Program-made: the position numbers and the translations under genes
Shown here: piece by piece, positions 47,926 through 57,883 of the stretch
Layout: each line of letters begins with the position of its first letter
How positions within the stretch are numbered: position 1 is the stretch's first letter
Assembly (NCBI RefSeq): GCF_006265095.1
Contig: NZ_VCNK01000014.1
Location: 156,037 to 220,036 of the forward strand
Length of the DNA stretch: 64,000 nucleotides
From: Phaeobacter sp. B1627
Lineage (GTDB): Bacteria > Pseudomonadota > Alphaproteobacteria > Rhodobacterales > Rhodobacteraceae
Direction: 5' to 3'
Notes under the pieces: model-generated
The model's database searches: none
Seen by the model: the letters and a program-made list of their open reading frames with translations, nothing else
What the model was told of the DNA's origin: nothing

Positions 47926-49067
47926 CCGCGCGCCTCCATGAAGCTTTGCAACCGGGCCAGACCCTCTTCGATATCTGCCGTCGAGCGGGCATAGGAAAAC
48001 CGCAGCGTGGTGGCGCCCCGCACCGGATCGAAGTCCAGCCCCGGGGTGACGGCCACCCCTGCCCGATCGAGGATTTCAGCCGCAAAGGCGCGACTGTCCG
48101 AGGTCAGATCCGCCACATCCGCATAGACATAGAAGGCGCCGTCCGGGGGCGCGATATTTGCAAACCCCGCCCTGGGCAGACCCTCCAGCATCAGCCGACG
48201 ATTGCGGGTATAGACCGCAAGGTTGGCCTGCAGCTCCGGCTCGGATTCCATCGCGGCAAGGGCTGCGACCTGACTGGCGTGCGGGGCGCAGATGAACATG
48301 TTCTGGGCAAGGCGTTCCACGGTGCGGATGTGATCCTCGGGCACGACCATCCAGCCGACACGCCAGCCGGTCATGGAGAAATACTTGGAGAAGGAGTTGA
48401 TCACATAGGCCTCGTCCGAGATCTCAAGCGCGGTCACGGCCTTCGCCTCATATTCCAGCCCGTGGTAGATCTCGTCCGAGATGAAACTCGCGCCCTCGGC
48501 CTGCGCGGCCTCCATCAGAGCGGCAAGGGCGGGTTTGTCGAGCATGGTTCCGGTGGGATTGGCGGGCGAGGCCACCATCAGCCCGGCCAGATCCTGCCCC
48601 CGGATATCAGCCGCGACCGGCTGCAGGCGGTTTTCGGGCGCAGTTTCGATGTCCACCGGCTGCAGTCCGAGCGCCCGCAAGATCTGGCGATAGGACGGAT
48701 ATCCGGGCGCCCCGATACCAACCCGGTCGCCGCTGTCAAAAAGCGCCGTGAAGGCGAGGATGAACGCCCCCGAAGAGCCCGGCGTGATCACCACCCGATC
48801 CGGGTTCAGATCCACATCATACCAATCGCCATAGAGACGAGCGATCCGGCGACGCAACGCGGGCAGCCCCAAGGCCACGGTATAGCCCATGGTCTCCGCA
48901 TCCAGCGCCCCGGCCAGCGCGCGCCGCGCCTGTTCCGGCGCACCGGTCGAGGGCTGCCCCACCTCCATGTGAATAATGTGGCGGCCCTGTTCCTCGGCCT
49001 GACGGGCGGCCTCCATCACATCCATCACAATGAAGGGATCGACTTTGGAGCGGCTTGAGTTTCGCAT
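47922..49067 (-). CDS. Pyridoxal-phosphate aminotransferase (class I/II)
   Basis: 381-aa fold-type I aminotransferase. Features are SSGAFILAFTALFD, SPANPTGTM (Asn/Pro), ISDEIYHGLEY (Asp and Tyr), the PLP lysine in SFSKYFSMTGWRVGW and the Arg in TLRFSYARS. The start at 49067 has GGGAG about 7 nt upstream; it overlaps amiC by 4 nt. Substrate cannot be given from sequence; the pattern suits aspartate- or aromatic-type enzymes. The gene is divergent from the BepA-like protease. Confidence 0.87.
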   Translation of the reverse strand: MRNSSRSKVDPFIVMDVMEAARQAEEQGRHIIHMEVGQPSTGAPEQARRALAGALDAETMGYTVALGLPALRRRIARLYGDWYDVDLNPDRVVITPGSSGAFILAFTALFDSGDRVGIGAPGYPSYRQILRALGLQPVDIETAPENRLQPVAADIRGQDLAGLMVASPANPTGTMLDKPALAALMEAAQAEGASFISDEIYHGLEYEAKAVTALEISDEAYVINSFSKYFSMTGWRVGWMVVPEDHIRTVERLAQNMFICAPHASQVAALAAMESEPELQANLAVYTRNRRLMLEGLPRAGFANIAPPDGAFYVYADVADLTSDSRAFAAEILDRAGVAVTPGLDFDPVRGATTLRFSYARSTADIEEGLARLQSFMEARG

Positions 49068-49089
49068 GCTGATCTCCCATGGTGCGGCC

Positions 49090-50559
49090 ATGAGTTTTGA
49101 CCGCGTATTCCCCCCGGCGTCAATCCCGGGCAGGCTCCTGCATTGGCTTCTTTGCAGTCTGGTTTGCAGACTGGGTTGCAATCTGGCGGCAAAGAGGCGG
49201 CCGCCTGCCCGCCTGTCGCGCGCGCTTTCGATCTGCCTGCTGAGCCTTCTGCCGCTGGTGGCCGAGGCGCAATCGATCCGGCTGTTGCGGGATGCGGACA
49301 TTGAACATGGGCTGGCGGAATTGGCGCAACCGGTGCTGCAGGCGGCCGGGCTCAATCCCCGGCGGGTGCGGATTCTGGTCGTCGACGACAGCGGCTTCAA
49401 CGCCTTTGTCATCGATCAACGCGCCATTTTCGTCAATTACGGCCTGATCCTGAAGGCCGAAACCCCCGAGATGCTGCAGGCAGTTCTGGCCCATGAAGCG
49501 GCCCATATCACCAATGGCCATATTGGACGACGGGGCCAGAATGCCCGGTCGGCCAGCACTGCGGCGGGGTTCGGGACGGCGCTGGCCCTGCTGGCGGCGG
49601 CGGCGGGCGGCGGCGAGGCGGCGTTCGGGATTGCAGTCGGCACGCAATCCTCGGCGCTGCGCAGTTTCCTGTCCCACACCCGCGCCGAAGAGGCCTCGGC
49701 GGACCGCTCGGCGCTGGCGTTTCTGACCCGCGCCGGGATCAACCCCGAGGGCATGGTCGCATTGCACCGGATCTTTGCCGGTCAGGAGGTCCTGGGCTCT
49801 GCCCATCAGGATCCCTACATGCGCTCGCACCCGCTGACCCGGGACCGGATCCGCGCGGCAGAGGCCTATGTGGCAAGCCTCGGCCCGGGTGCCAGACCAG
49901 GTTCCGAACCAGGCGCAGTCAACAGCCCCGATGCGGCCTATTGGCTGGCCCGCGTCAAGGGCAAGCTGTCCGCCTTCACCCGCGCGCCGAGCTGGTCAAA
50001 GCGGCGGCTTCAGTCCGAAGGCTATGCCGATGTCAAACGCATGCGGGCCGCCATTGTGCACCATCGCCAGAACGATCTGGCGGGCGCCCGTCGCGAAATG
50101 CAGGCCTTGCTGGGCGCGCGGCCGCAGGATGCGTTTTATCACGAACTCTGGGGTCAGATCCTCTATGAGAACCGGCGCTGGTCAGAGGCGGAGGCGGCCT
50201 TTGGCCGGGCCGCGGCCCTTGCCCCGAATGAGCCGCTGATCCTGTCGGGCCTCGGGCGGGCACAATTGTCGTCCGGGCGGCCGGGCGCGGCTCTGGTCAC
50301 GATGGAAAAGGCCCGGGATCTGGACTTTCGCAATGCGACATTGTTGCGCGACATGTCTCTTGCCTATGCGCAGACAAAACAATCCGGTATGGCAGCTCTG
50401 GTCACGGCAGAGCGCTATGCGCTACAGGGTCGACTGAAGGACGCAGGCCCCCATGCGCAGCGCGCGACGGGCCTGCTGCCGAATGGCTCGCCGGCCTGGC
50501 GGCGTGCACAGGACGTGCTGATCGCTTTTGAACAAGATGAGAAAAGGAAAAAGAAATGA
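49090..50559 (+). CDS. M48 metalloprotease with TPR repeats (BepA-like)
   Basis: 489 aa, like BepA/YfgC, which maintains outer-membrane protein assembly. An N-terminal hydrophobic signal (SICLLSLLPLVAEAQ) precedes the M48 domain (LAHEAAHITNGH, HExxH; AEEASADRSALAFLTRAG), then TPR repeats from about residue 315. The ATG at 49090 gives about 40 residues before the signal; that extension includes a 12-bp tandem repeat (CxL pattern) and may not be translated. The gene overlaps dsbA by 4 nt. Confidence 0.88.
   Translation: MSFDRVFPPASIPGRLLHWLLCSLVCRLGCNLAAKRRPPARLSRALSICLLSLLPLVAEAQSIRLLRDADIEHGLAELAQPVLQAAGLNPRRVRILVVDDSGFNAFVIDQRAIFVNYGLILKAETPEMLQAVLAHEAAHITNGHIGRRGQNARSASTAAGFGTALALLAAAAGGGEAAFGIAVGTQSSALRSFLSHTRAEEASADRSALAFLTRAGINPEGMVALHRIFAGQEVLGSAHQDPYMRSHPLTRDRIRAAEAYVASLGPGARPGSEPGAVNSPDAAYWLARVKGKLSAFTRAPSWSKRRLQSEGYADVKRMRAAIVHHRQNDLAGARREMQALLGARPQDAFYHELWGQILYENRRWSEAEAAFGRAAALAPNEPLILSGLGRAQLSSGRPGAALVTMEKARDLDFRNATLLRDMSLAYAQTKQSGMAALVTAERYALQGRLKDAGPHAQRATGLLPNGSPAWRRAQDVLIAFEQDEKRKKK
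49152..49187 (+). repeat. 12-bp tandem repeat, three units, in the BepA-like N-terminus
   Basis: TTGCAGTCTGGT, TTGCAGACTGGG and TTGCAATCTGGC in direct succession; unit length keeps the reading frame. Confidence 0.75.
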
Positions 50560-51320
50560 TTGCCCTGACCCGCATGGCCGCCATTGCGGCCTGCGCTCTC
50601 TCGCTCTCGGCCCCTGCGGTGCAGGCGTTTGATCTGAACACTATGTCCGCCGCCGACCGCGAGGCCTTTGGTGCCGCAGTGCGCAGCTACCTTCTTGAGA
50701 ACCCGGAGGTCATCCTTGAGGCCGTGGATGTGCTGGAACAACAGCAGGTGAACGCCGAAGCCGCGCGCGACGCGGCGCTGGTGGCCGCGAGCCTGCCGGA
50801 GTTGCAGAACGACGGGTATTCATGGGTCGGCGGCAACCCCGACGGGGATATCACGCTGGTTGAGTTCATGGATTATCGCTGTGGCTATTGCCGCCGGGCG
50901 GCGCCGGAAATCGAAGCGCTGATGGCCAGCGACAGCAACCTCCGGCTGGTGGTGAAGGAATTCCCGATCCTGGGCGAGGCCTCTGTACTGTCGTCACGCT
51001 TTGCCATTGCCACCCGGCTGGAAGCGGGGGACGCGGCCTACAAGCAGATCCACGACACGCTGATCGCCTATACCGCCGAACCCAATGAGGTGGCCTTGCG
51101 CCGAATGGCCGAAGGGCTGTCGCTTGATGCGGAGGCGATTCTGGCGCGGATGGATGATCCCGAAGTGACGGATCAGCTGCAGCGGACGCGGGCGCTGGCG
51201 CAGCAATTGTCCATTTCGGGCACGCCGACCTTTGTGCTGGAGGAAGAAATGCTGCGTGGTTATCTGCCTGCCGATCAGATGCAGATCATGATCGAAGAGA
51301 TCCGTGCGGCGCGGAGCTGA
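50556..51320 (+). CDS. DsbA-family thiol:disulfide oxidoreductase
   Basis: 254-aa periplasmic protein: signal peptide (AAIAACALSLSAPAVQA), a helical linker (residues 30-80) and a thioredoxin-fold DsbA-like domain with the redox motif CGYC (residues 109-112, FMDYRCGYCRRA) and cis-Pro in SGTPTFVL. This architecture matches Com1/DsbD-independent DsbA types of alphaproteobacteria. Translation is coupled to the BepA-like gene (4-nt overlap), suggesting joint action on outer-membrane proteins. Confidence 0.9.
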   Translation: MIALTRMAAIAACALSLSAPAVQAFDLNTMSAADREAFGAAVRSYLLENPEVILEAVDVLEQQQVNAEAARDAALVAASLPELQNDGYSWVGGNPDGDITLVEFMDYRCGYCRRAAPEIEALMASDSNLRLVVKEFPILGEASVLSSRFAIATRLEAGDAAYKQIHDTLIAYTAEPNEVALRRMAEGLSLDAEAILARMDDPEVTDQLQRTRALAQQLSISGTPTFVLEEEMLRGYLPADQMQIMIEEIRAARS

Positions 51321-51337
51321 TTGATCCAGACCCTGCC

Positions 51338-51387
51338 TGTGGGGGCTGCTGCCCCCACACCCCCGAGGTATTTGGGAAAAGATGAAA
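51338..51387. terminator. Hairpin plus recurrent Rhodobacteraceae intergenic motif
   Basis: Stem TGTGGGGGC/GCCCCCACA (51338-51346, 51351-51359), then CCCCCGAGGTATTTGGGAAA, a motif I recall as widespread between convergent genes in this family. It separates dsbA from ispG. Confidence 0.55.
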
Positions 51388-51396
51388 GAGCGGAGG

Positions 51397-52566
51397 TTAC
51401 TCCGCCGCTGCGATATCCTGAGCGGCCTGTTCTTCTTGCTCTGTCTGATCATCCTGGGCTGCCTGTTCATCAAGCGCGGCGGCCTTTTTTTCGACTTCGC
51501 CAACGATGTGCTCGATCATCTGGTCATTGGACATCTTGTGGCTGGCCTTGCCTGCCAGATACACCATGCCTGCGCCTGCCCCGCCGCCGGTGAAACCGAC
51601 ATCCGTCATCAGAGCCTCGCCGGGGCCGTTCACCACACAGCCGATGATCGACAGGCTCATGGGGGTTTTTATGTGTTCGAGCCGTTGCTCCAGCGCTTCG
51701 ACGGTTTTGATCACGTCAAAGCCCTGACGGGCGCAGGACGGGCAGGAAATGATGTTGACGCCGCGATGGCGCAGCCCGAGAGATTTCAAAATCTCAAATC
51801 CGACCTTGACCTCTTCGACCGGGTCGGCGGACAGGCTGACGCGCAGGGTGTCGCCGATCCCCATCCAGAGCAGCTGTCCGAGGCCGATCGCGGATTTGAT
51901 AGTGCCCGACGTCAGGCCGCCGGCCTCGGTGATGCCGAGGTGAATCGGCGCGTCGGTGGCCTCGGCCAGCATCTGGTAGGCGGCCGCCGACATGAAGACA
52001 TCAGAGGCCTTGACCGAGATTTTGAATTCGTGAAAGTCGTGATCCTGCAGAATTCGGATGTGGTCCATGCCGGACTCCACCATCGCATCGGGACAGGGCT
52101 CGCCATAGTTGTCCAGAAGATGCTTTTCCAGGCTGCCGGCATTGACGCCGATGCGGATGGAGCAATTGTGATCGCGCGCGGCACGGATGACTTCGGCGAC
52201 CCGCTTTTTGTCGCCAATGTTGCCGGGGTTGATGCGCAGACAGGCGGCGCCCGCCTCGGCGGCTTCGATGCCGCGTTTGTAGTGGAAATGGATGTCAGCC
52301 ACGATCGGAACCGGGCTTTCGCGCACGATTTCCTTGAGCGCCCGGGCGGAGGCCTCGTCCGGGACAGAGACCCGCACGATATCGGCACCGGCCTCGGCGG
52401 CGGACTGGATCTGCGCAACGGTCGCCTTGACGTCAGTCGTCAGCGTGTTTGTCATGGTCTGCACCGAGATCGGTGCATCGCCCCCCACCGGGACATTCCC
52501 GACAAAGATCTGACGGCTTTTGCGGCGTTCGATTGTCCGCCATGGACGGATTTGATTCAGGGACAT
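51397..52566 (-). CDS. ispG: 4-hydroxy-3-methylbut-2-enyl-diphosphate synthase
   Basis: MEP isoprenoid pathway enzyme with a [4Fe-4S] cluster. 389 aa. TIM-barrel segments [27 protein letters not shown] and RINPGNIG are followed by the C-terminal domain with the cluster ligands [10 protein letters not shown] and [11 protein letters not shown]. The last ~35 residues are a Glu/Gln/Ala-rich tail ([12 protein letters not shown]...), longer than usual and probably disordered. It lies downstream of rodZ, the common order. Confidence 0.95.
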   Translation of the reverse strand: MSLNQIRPWRTIERRKSRQIFVGNVPVGGDAPISVQTMTNTLTTDVKATVAQIQSAAEAGADIVRVSVPDEASARALKEIVRESPVPIVADIHFHYKRGIEAAEAGAACLRINPGNIGDKKRVAEVIRAARDHNCSIRIGVNAGSLEKHLLDNYGEPCPDAMVESGMDHIRILQDHDFHEFKISVKASDVFMSAAAYQMLAEATDAPIHLGITEAGGLTSGTIKSAIGLGQLLWMGIGDTLRVSLSADPVEEVKVGFEILKSLGLRHRGVNIISCPSCARQGFDVIKTVEALEQRLEHIKTPMSLSIIGCVVNGPGEALMTDVGFTGGGAGAGMVYLAGKASHKMSNDQMIEHIVGEVEKKAAALDEQAAQDDQTEQEEQAAQDIAAAE

Positions 52567-52717
52567 AGTTGCCTCGTCCTGCCTGTGTCGCTTGGGCCAT
52601 AGATAGGCCGACGCCCCGGAGCCTGCAATGGCTGTCGGGGGGGATCGGAAAATAGAGGTGGAAAAACCGGGCTTTTTCGCGCCGTCGGGCCCCTGTCAGC
52701 CCCCCGTCAGAGACAGA

Positions 52718-53941
52718 TCAGTCGGTCGGCGGGGTGGTTTCGACCGCGCGCAGCTGCGCGACCATGGTTGCGAGCTCCTCATTCTGTTCCGCGTCGAGAT
52801 CGGCAACCTGGAACCGCGTGCTGAGGGCGTCAGGCGAAAGTTCGATATTCTTGGTGACCTGACCGCGGGCCCCGACGGGACCATAATGCTGGCCGTTCAC
52901 GGCGAAATAGATGGCGCTGCTTTCGCCGGTGCGCAGGCGGGGTGCATCCTCGGTCAGCGGGACCTCGAAGGTCTGGCCCGGCTCCATGATGGTTTCGAAG
53001 ATAACGGAGCCATCCGCCGCCTTGACCTGCACCCAGGAGGGGCGCACGGCCAGCATTTCGACCATTGGGTTCACCGGTTCCAGAACCTGTGGCACCTGCA
53101 GATCAGGGGTTTCCTGTGCCGGAAGGGTCGCATCGGCGAGCAGGACCCCGGGTTGCTCCAGAGCCGCGAAATTCCCATGCGCGCGCGGGTCAAGCGTAGA
53201 GATCGGCGCATCCCGGGCCACCAGCACCGGCACCTCCAGCGCCTGAGGGCGGTAGAGACGGTCCAGCGCTTCGACGGCGGGATCCTCGGCAGGGCTGCCG
53301 GAGGCCAGCGGCGCAGTGGCGAGAGACGCGGAGGTCAGGGGATCCAGCTCTGCCAGCACCTCCGGGGTTTGCTCGACCGGGGCAAAGGTCACTTGCTGAA
53401 TTTCGCGCAGAACCATCCAGCCGCCATATCCCAGACCACCGATCACGGCACAGAGGACCAGCAGCGAGCCGATTGCGCGCGGTTCAATCTGTGTCCAGAA
53501 CCCATCGGAGACAGGCACGAAGGGCGTGGCCGAATTCATGAAGGCATCGCTGCCCAGCCCCTTGCCGGTTGCGGCACGCAGATCCCGGGGTTTCCTGACA
53601 GAGGCTTCGGACGACATGCCATGGGCCACGGAAAAACCGCTCTCGGCGCAGAATGCGTCGAAAGCAGTTTCAGAATCCATGTTCAGATAGCGCGCATAGG
53701 ACCGCACATAACCGGCGATGAAGCCGGGCGTATCAAAGACACTCGGATCGCAGTTTTCGATGGCCGCGATGTAGGATGCCTTGATGCGCAACTCGCGTTG
53801 GACATCAAGAAGCGATTTTCCCATGGTGGCGCGTTCACCGCGCATCTGGTCCCCAAGACGCAGCTCGAAATCGTCAAAACTACGCGGTTTCGACGTCTCT
53901 TCACGAGTCTTCAGTGTGCGCTGAGTAAGGCGCCCGATCAT
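52718..53941 (-). CDS. rodZ: RodZ-like cell shape protein (HTH + TM + DUF4115)
   Basis: 407-aa membrane protein linking MreB to the envelope. N-terminal HTH (GDQMRGERATMGKSLLDVQRELRI, quoted as MGKSLLDVQREL), basic juxtamembrane region, TM around residues 155-178 (AIGSLLVLCAVIGGLGYGGW), a long acidic/Pro linker and a C-terminal beta-rich DUF4115 domain (WVQVKAADGSVIFET...PLTEDAPRLRTGESSAIYF, fragments). Its gene precedes ispG. The HTH here contacts MreB and not DNA, by family knowledge. Confidence 0.88.
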   Translation of the reverse strand: MIGRLTQRTLKTREETSKPRSFDDFELRLGDQMRGERATMGKSLLDVQRELRIKASYIAAIENCDPSVFDTPGFIAGYVRSYARYLNMDSETAFDAFCAESGFSVAHGMSSEASVRKPRDLRAATGKGLGSDAFMNSATPFVPVSDGFWTQIEPRAIGSLLVLCAVIGGLGYGGWMVLREIQQVTFAPVEQTPEVLAELDPLTSASLATAPLASGSPAEDPAVEALDRLYRPQALEVPVLVARDAPISTLDPRAHGNFAALEQPGVLLADATLPAQETPDLQVPQVLEPVNPMVEMLAVRPSWVQVKAADGSVIFETIMEPGQTFEVPLTEDAPRLRTGESSAIYFAVNGQHYGPVGARGQVTKNIELSPDALSTRFQVADLDAEQNEELATMVAQLRAVETTPPTD

Positions 53942-54070
53942 GCCTGCTGTCCCATCAGTACCTGCCGTTTTGCGACATTAACCACATCGCGACCTGATTC
54001 TCGATTCGTCACGGCGGTTTAGTTGATGAAACGATAACACAATTACGTTTACTGAACAGTTACCAGTGGC

Positions 54071-55315
54071 TCAGCCGGCCAATTCGGCGCGATTTAGCGC
54101 ACAATGCGACCACAGATTATCCATTGCCCGTACAAGTTGATCCATCTCAACCGGACCGTGCACCGGGGACGGTGTGAACCGCAGCCGCTCCGTTCCCCGG
54201 GGGACGGTCGGAAAATTGATGGGCTGGACATAGATCCCATGCTCCGACAGCAGCATGTCAGACAGCTTTTTCGTGTGAACCGGATTGCCGACAATCACCG
54301 GAACAATATGGCTGCCATGATCGATGATCGGCAGGCCCAGCATCTTCAGCCGCATCTTCAGCAGACGCGCCTGCTCCATATGCGTGTCCCGCAGTTCCGG
54401 CGCGGTTTTCAGATAGCGCACGGATGCGGCCGCTCCGGCGGCGACTGCGGGCGCAAGCGATGTGGTGAAGATGAACCCCGGCGCATAGGACCGGATAGCA
54501 TCGCACATTTTTTCCGAGGCCGCGATATAGCCGCCCATGACGCCATAGGCCTTGGCCAGAGTGCCGTTGATAATGTCGATCCGGTGGGCGAGGTCATCGC
54601 GTTCGGTAACGCCGCCGCCGCGGGGACCATACATGCCGACCGCGTGCACCTCGTCGATATAGGTCAGCGCATTGAATTCATCCGCCAGATCGCAGATCTC
54701 TTTGATGGGGCCGAAATCACCGTCCATCGAATAGACACTCTCAAAGGCGATCAGCTTGGGCGCCTCCGGATCGTCCGCTTCGAGCAGTTCGCGCAGATGC
54801 GCCATGTCATTGTGGCGAAAGATCCGCTTGGCCCCGCCATTGCGACGCACACCTTCGATCATGGAGGCATGGTTCAGCGCATCGGAATAGATGATCAGCC
54901 CCGGCAGCAGTTTGGGCAGGGTCGACAGGGTGGCATCATTGGCAATGTAGGCGGAGGTGAACAGCAGCGCCGCGTCCTTGCCATGAAGGTCGGCAAGCTC
55001 GGCCTCCAGTTCCTTGTGGTAAACTGTCGTGCCGGAAATATTGCGGGTCCCGCCGGAGCCCGCGCCGGTGGCGTCGATCGCCTCGCGCATGGCCTTCAGC
55101 ACCGCAGGGTTCTGCCCCATCCCGAGGTAGTCGTTGCCGCACCAGACGGTAATGTCCTGTTCGCTGCCATCCGGACGGGTCCAGACCGCATGGGGAAACT
55201 GTCCGCGCTTGCGTTCGATATCGATAAACGTCCGATAGCGGCCCTCGTCATGAAGGCGTTCAATCGCTGCGTCGAGTTGTGCGGTATAATCCACCGTCAT
55301 CTCCATGGCTGTCAT
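54071..55315 (-). CDS. hemA: 5-aminolevulinate synthase
   Basis: PLP enzyme condensing glycine and succinyl-CoA, the C4 route to tetrapyrroles. About 414 aa. Highly similar to Rhodobacter Hem[49 protein letters not shown] and the PLP lysine in [14 protein letters not shown]. The start at 55315 has GGGGG 6 nt upstream; ATGs at 55306 and 55300 are alternatives. FNR-like and Irr-like sites lie upstream. Confidence 0.95.
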   Translation of the reverse strand: MTAMEMTVDYTAQLDAAIERLHDEGRYRTFIDIERKRGQFPHAVWTRPDGSEQDITVWCGNDYLGMGQNPAVLKAMREAIDATGAGSGGTRNISGTTVYHKELEAELADLHGKDAALLFTSAYIANDATLSTLPKLLPGLIIYSDALNHASMIEGVRRNGGAKRIFRHNDMAHLRELLEADDPEAPKLIAFESVYSMDGDFGPIKEICDLADEFNALTYIDEVHAVGMYGPRGGGVTERDDLAHRIDIINGTLAKAYGVMGGYIAASEKMCDAIRSYAPGFIFTTSLAPAVAAGAAASVRYLKTAPELRDTHMEQARLLKMRLKMLGLPIIDHGSHIVPVIVGNPVHTKKLSDMLLSEHGIYVQPINFPTVPRGTERLRFTPSPVHGPVEMDQLVRAMDNLWSHCALNRAELAG

Positions 55316-55488
55316 TGCGCGCCCCCGAAAGACCACACGTTTCGTCATCGTCATCGCGCGCCCGCGCCTGTCTGCACCGTGCTGCAGAAGCCCTGCCCCT
55401 CTGACACAGCCGCTGGAACCGGCAAGCGACCCGGGCCTGCACATCTGACCCTGTACATGGGACATAGAGCGCCGCCGCCCCATCCTCC

Positions 55489-55502
55489 TTGATACAGGTC
55501 AA
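55489..55502. promoter_or_regulatory. FnrL-type box TTGATACAGGTCAA upstream of hemA
   Basis: It matches TTGAT-N4-RTCAA at every defined position. Anaerobic FnrL control of hemA is established in Rhodobacter. The box lies 174 bp before the chosen hemA start. Confidence 0.65.
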
Positions 55503-55520
55503 ATATATCTTTCCAAACGT

Positions 55521-55537
55521 TTTAGAACCATTCTTAT
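55521..55537. promoter_or_regulatory. Irr-type iron control element TTTAGAACCATTCTTAT
   Basis: Left half matches TTTAGAA of the ICE consensus (TTTAGAA-N3-TTCTAAA) perfectly and the right half at 5 of 7. It lies 19 bp upstream of the FNR box relative to hemA and may overlap a -35 region (TATATT -10 candidate at 55502-55507 on the minus strand). Confidence 0.5.
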
Positions 55538-55817
55538 TCTCAGGCAAGCACACGATCCCGCCATCCCGCCGCTTGTGCCTGTACAAAACGTCGCATCACC
55601 GCCGCAGGCGCACCCCAGCAGAAGCGCGTGAACCAGAAGAGACCGTCAGCCTCGGCCACTGTCCGCCGGTCTCTGCATGACAACTGTTTTGGTACAATCA
55701 GATATCTGGCCCTTCCGGAAGGGCGCTGCTAGGTTTCGCCGTGAGACCCGTTTGTGCGTTTTCAGCGGAGCAGATTTCCCGGGAACGACGCGACGGACTG
55801 CCCTTCAGGAGATCCAG

Positions 55818-57209
55818 ATGTCCCTCACTACCGTCCTTGATAAAATTGACTCAGACCTGCCTGCCGCCACCGATCGGCTGCTGGAGCTGCTGCGCATCCC
55901 GTCAATCTCCACCGATCCCGCGTTCAAGGCTGATTGCGATGCCGCCGCCGACTGGCTGGTCAAGGACCTGAACGCCATCGGCATCAAGGCCGAAAAACGC
56001 ATCACCCCCGGGCATCCGATGGTCGTGGGCCATGTCGGCGAGGAAAACACGGATGCGCCGCATCTGTTGTTCTACGGCCATTACGACGTGCAGCCTGTCG
56101 ACCCGCTCGACCTCTGGAACACGCCGCCGTTTGAACCCCGGCTGGAAGAGACAGCGAATGGCACCGTGATCCGGGGGCGCGGCGCCTCTGATGACAAGGG
56201 CCAACTGATGACCTTTGTCGAGGCCTGCCGGGCCTGGAAGGCCGTGCACGGCACCCTGCCCTGCCGCATCACCTTTTTCTTCGAGGGCGAAGAAGAGAGC
56301 GGCTCGCCCTCGCTGATCCCCTTCCTCGAAGCCGCCAAAGAGGAGCTCTCGGCCGATATCGCGCTGATCTGCGATACCTCGATGGTGGCACCCGGCGTCC
56401 CTTCTGTGGCCTCGCAGCTGCGCGGCATGATGAAGGATGAGTTCACTCTGGTCGGCCCCAAGATCGATCTGCACTCCGGGCACTACGGCGGCCCGGGCCT
56501 CAACCCGCTGCGTGAAATCGCCAAGATCATCGCCTCGTTCCATGACCCGGACACCGGCGCGGTTGCCGTTGAGGGATTTTATGAGGGGGTGCACGAGGTT
56601 CCGGCCGACATCCTGCGCCAATGGAAAGACTGCGGTTTTGACGAAGCCGACTACCTGTCCAACGCAGGCTACACGGTTGCACACGGCGAGAAGGCCTATT
56701 CGGTTCTGGAGCAGCAATGGGCGCGTCCGACATTGGAAGTGAACGGGCTCTGGGGCGGCTATCAGGGCGCGGGCACCAAAACGGTGATCCCGTCAGAGGC
56801 ACATTGCAAAATCACCTGCCGCCTGGTTGGCGACATGGATCCTGACGCGCTGCGCGAAAAGCTCCGACGCCACGTCGAAGCCCGGCTGCCGCAGGACTGC
56901 ACCGTGAAATGGGATCTCGATCTCGAAGGCTCTCCGGCCTATGTCATCGACACCACCCGGCCCGAGTTCGAAGCCGCCCGGGGCGCGCTATCGCAGGAAT
57001 GGGGGCGCGAGGCGGTGTTTTCGGGCATGGGCGGATCGATCCCGGTGGCCGGGTATTTCAAGTCGATCCTCGGCATGGATGCGATGCTGATCGGCTTTGC
57101 CAACGATGATGATGCAATCCACTCGCCAAACGAGAAATACGACCTGAGCAGCTTTCACCGCGGGATCCGGTCCTGGGCGCGGGTGCTGGACGCCCTGTCC
57201 CGGTCGTAG
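55818..57209 (+). CDS. M20 family metallo-dipeptidase
   Basis: 463-aa cytoplasmic zinc peptidase of the M20/CNDP-like group. Metal-ligand motifs are FYGHYDVQPVDP (His, Asp), GRGASDDKGQ (bridging Asp) and FEGEEESGSPS (catalytic Glu pair). The insert lid domain is in the middle (residues ~200-350). GGAGATCCAG precedes the ATG; the frame is open 47 codons upstream without homology. Divergent from hemA. Substrate likely small peptides. Confidence 0.9.
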   Translation: MSLTTVLDKIDSDLPAATDRLLELLRIPSISTDPAFKADCDAAADWLVKDLNAIGIKAEKRITPGHPMVVGHVGEENTDAPHLLFYGHYDVQPVDPLDLWNTPPFEPRLEETANGTVIRGRGASDDKGQLMTFVEACRAWKAVHGTLPCRITFFFEGEEESGSPSLIPFLEAAKEELSADIALICDTSMVAPGVPSVASQLRGMMKDEFTLVGPKIDLHSGHYGGPGLNPLREIAKIIASFHDPDTGAVAVEGFYEGVHEVPADILRQWKDCGFDEADYLSNAGYTVAHGEKAYSVLEQQWARPTLEVNGLWGGYQGAGTKTVIPSEAHCKITCRLVGDMDPDALREKLRRHVEARLPQDCTVKWDLDLEGSPAYVIDTTRPEFEAARGALSQEWGREAVFSGMGGSIPVAGYFKSILGMDAMLIGFANDDDAIHSPNEKYDLSSFHRGIRSWARVLDALSRS

Positions 57210-57533
57210 GACAGGCAGGTTTCAGGCTACCGGGGGCAGGTTTAGGGGGCGGAAAACCTGTGCCCCCGCCACCCCGCCCCTCTCTGTCCCCGCCCCTCTG
57301 GCCACACCGCTCTGGCGCTACTCAGGCCGACACAGGTCGGCGCGCACCAATTCAGGCCTGACGCTGATCTCACCTGCATCAGGCCAATGGCGTGGTACAG
57401 GGAGTTGGACGCGGACGGGGTTGAAAGCACACAGCCTAGAACGGGTGCAGTCTTGAACGGCTACGATAGCGAAGCTGTATGATGCCGAAAGCGGGCGCTG
57501 TTCAAAGTGTATTCAAAGTCGATCGGGGGAAAG
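57210..57533. other. 324-bp gap downstream of the M20 gene and tRNA-Asp array
   Basis: No gene is seen. It is GC-rich next to the peptidase stop; near 57500-57530 there is a short direct repeat (TTCAAAGT, two copies). No obvious terminator with a T-run was found for the array. Confidence 0.5.
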
Positions 57534-57610
57534 TGGCGCGGTTGACGGGGCTCGAACCCGCGACCCCCGGCGTGACAGGCCGGTACTCTAACCAGCTGAG
57601 CTACAACCGC
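57534..57610 (-). tRNA. tRNA-Asp (GTC), copy 5 (promoter-distal)
   Basis: Acceptor GCGGTTG/CAACCGC, anticodon loop CTGTCAC with anticodon GTC, T-loop GTTCGAG, encoded CCA. Last unit of the 175-bp tandem array. Confidence 0.95.
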
Positions 57611-57708
57611 GCGCTTTTCACTGCTGCCACTGAACCGAAATCCGTGCCAGCTTCCCCATCCGGGGTGGTCCCTTTTCCCTTGTCTGGGCCTTCGGGCAAG
57701 GCTGAAAG

Positions 57709-57785
57709 TGGCGCGGTTGACGGGGCTCGAACCCGCGACCCCCGGCGTGACAGGCCGGTACTCTAACCAGCTGAGCTACAACCGC
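57709..57785 (-). tRNA. tRNA-Asp (GTC), copy 4
   Basis: Identical in sequence to the other four copies, with encoded CCA. Confidence 0.95.
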
Positions 57786-57883
57786 GCGCTTTTCAATGCT
57801 GTCATCGGACCGAAACCCGTGCCAGCTCCCCCATCCGGGGCGGTCCCTGTTCCCCTGTCGGGGCCTCCAGAGCGAGGCAGCAG

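Larger units (their letters stand above)
55316..55817. other. 502-bp divergent region upstream of hemA and the M20 peptidase gene
   Basis: No gene is supported. It carries the FNR-like and Irr-like sites (listed) and an AT-rich stretch 55500-55545 likely to be the hemA promoter area. The portion next to the peptidase gene shows nothing further. Confidence 0.6.
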
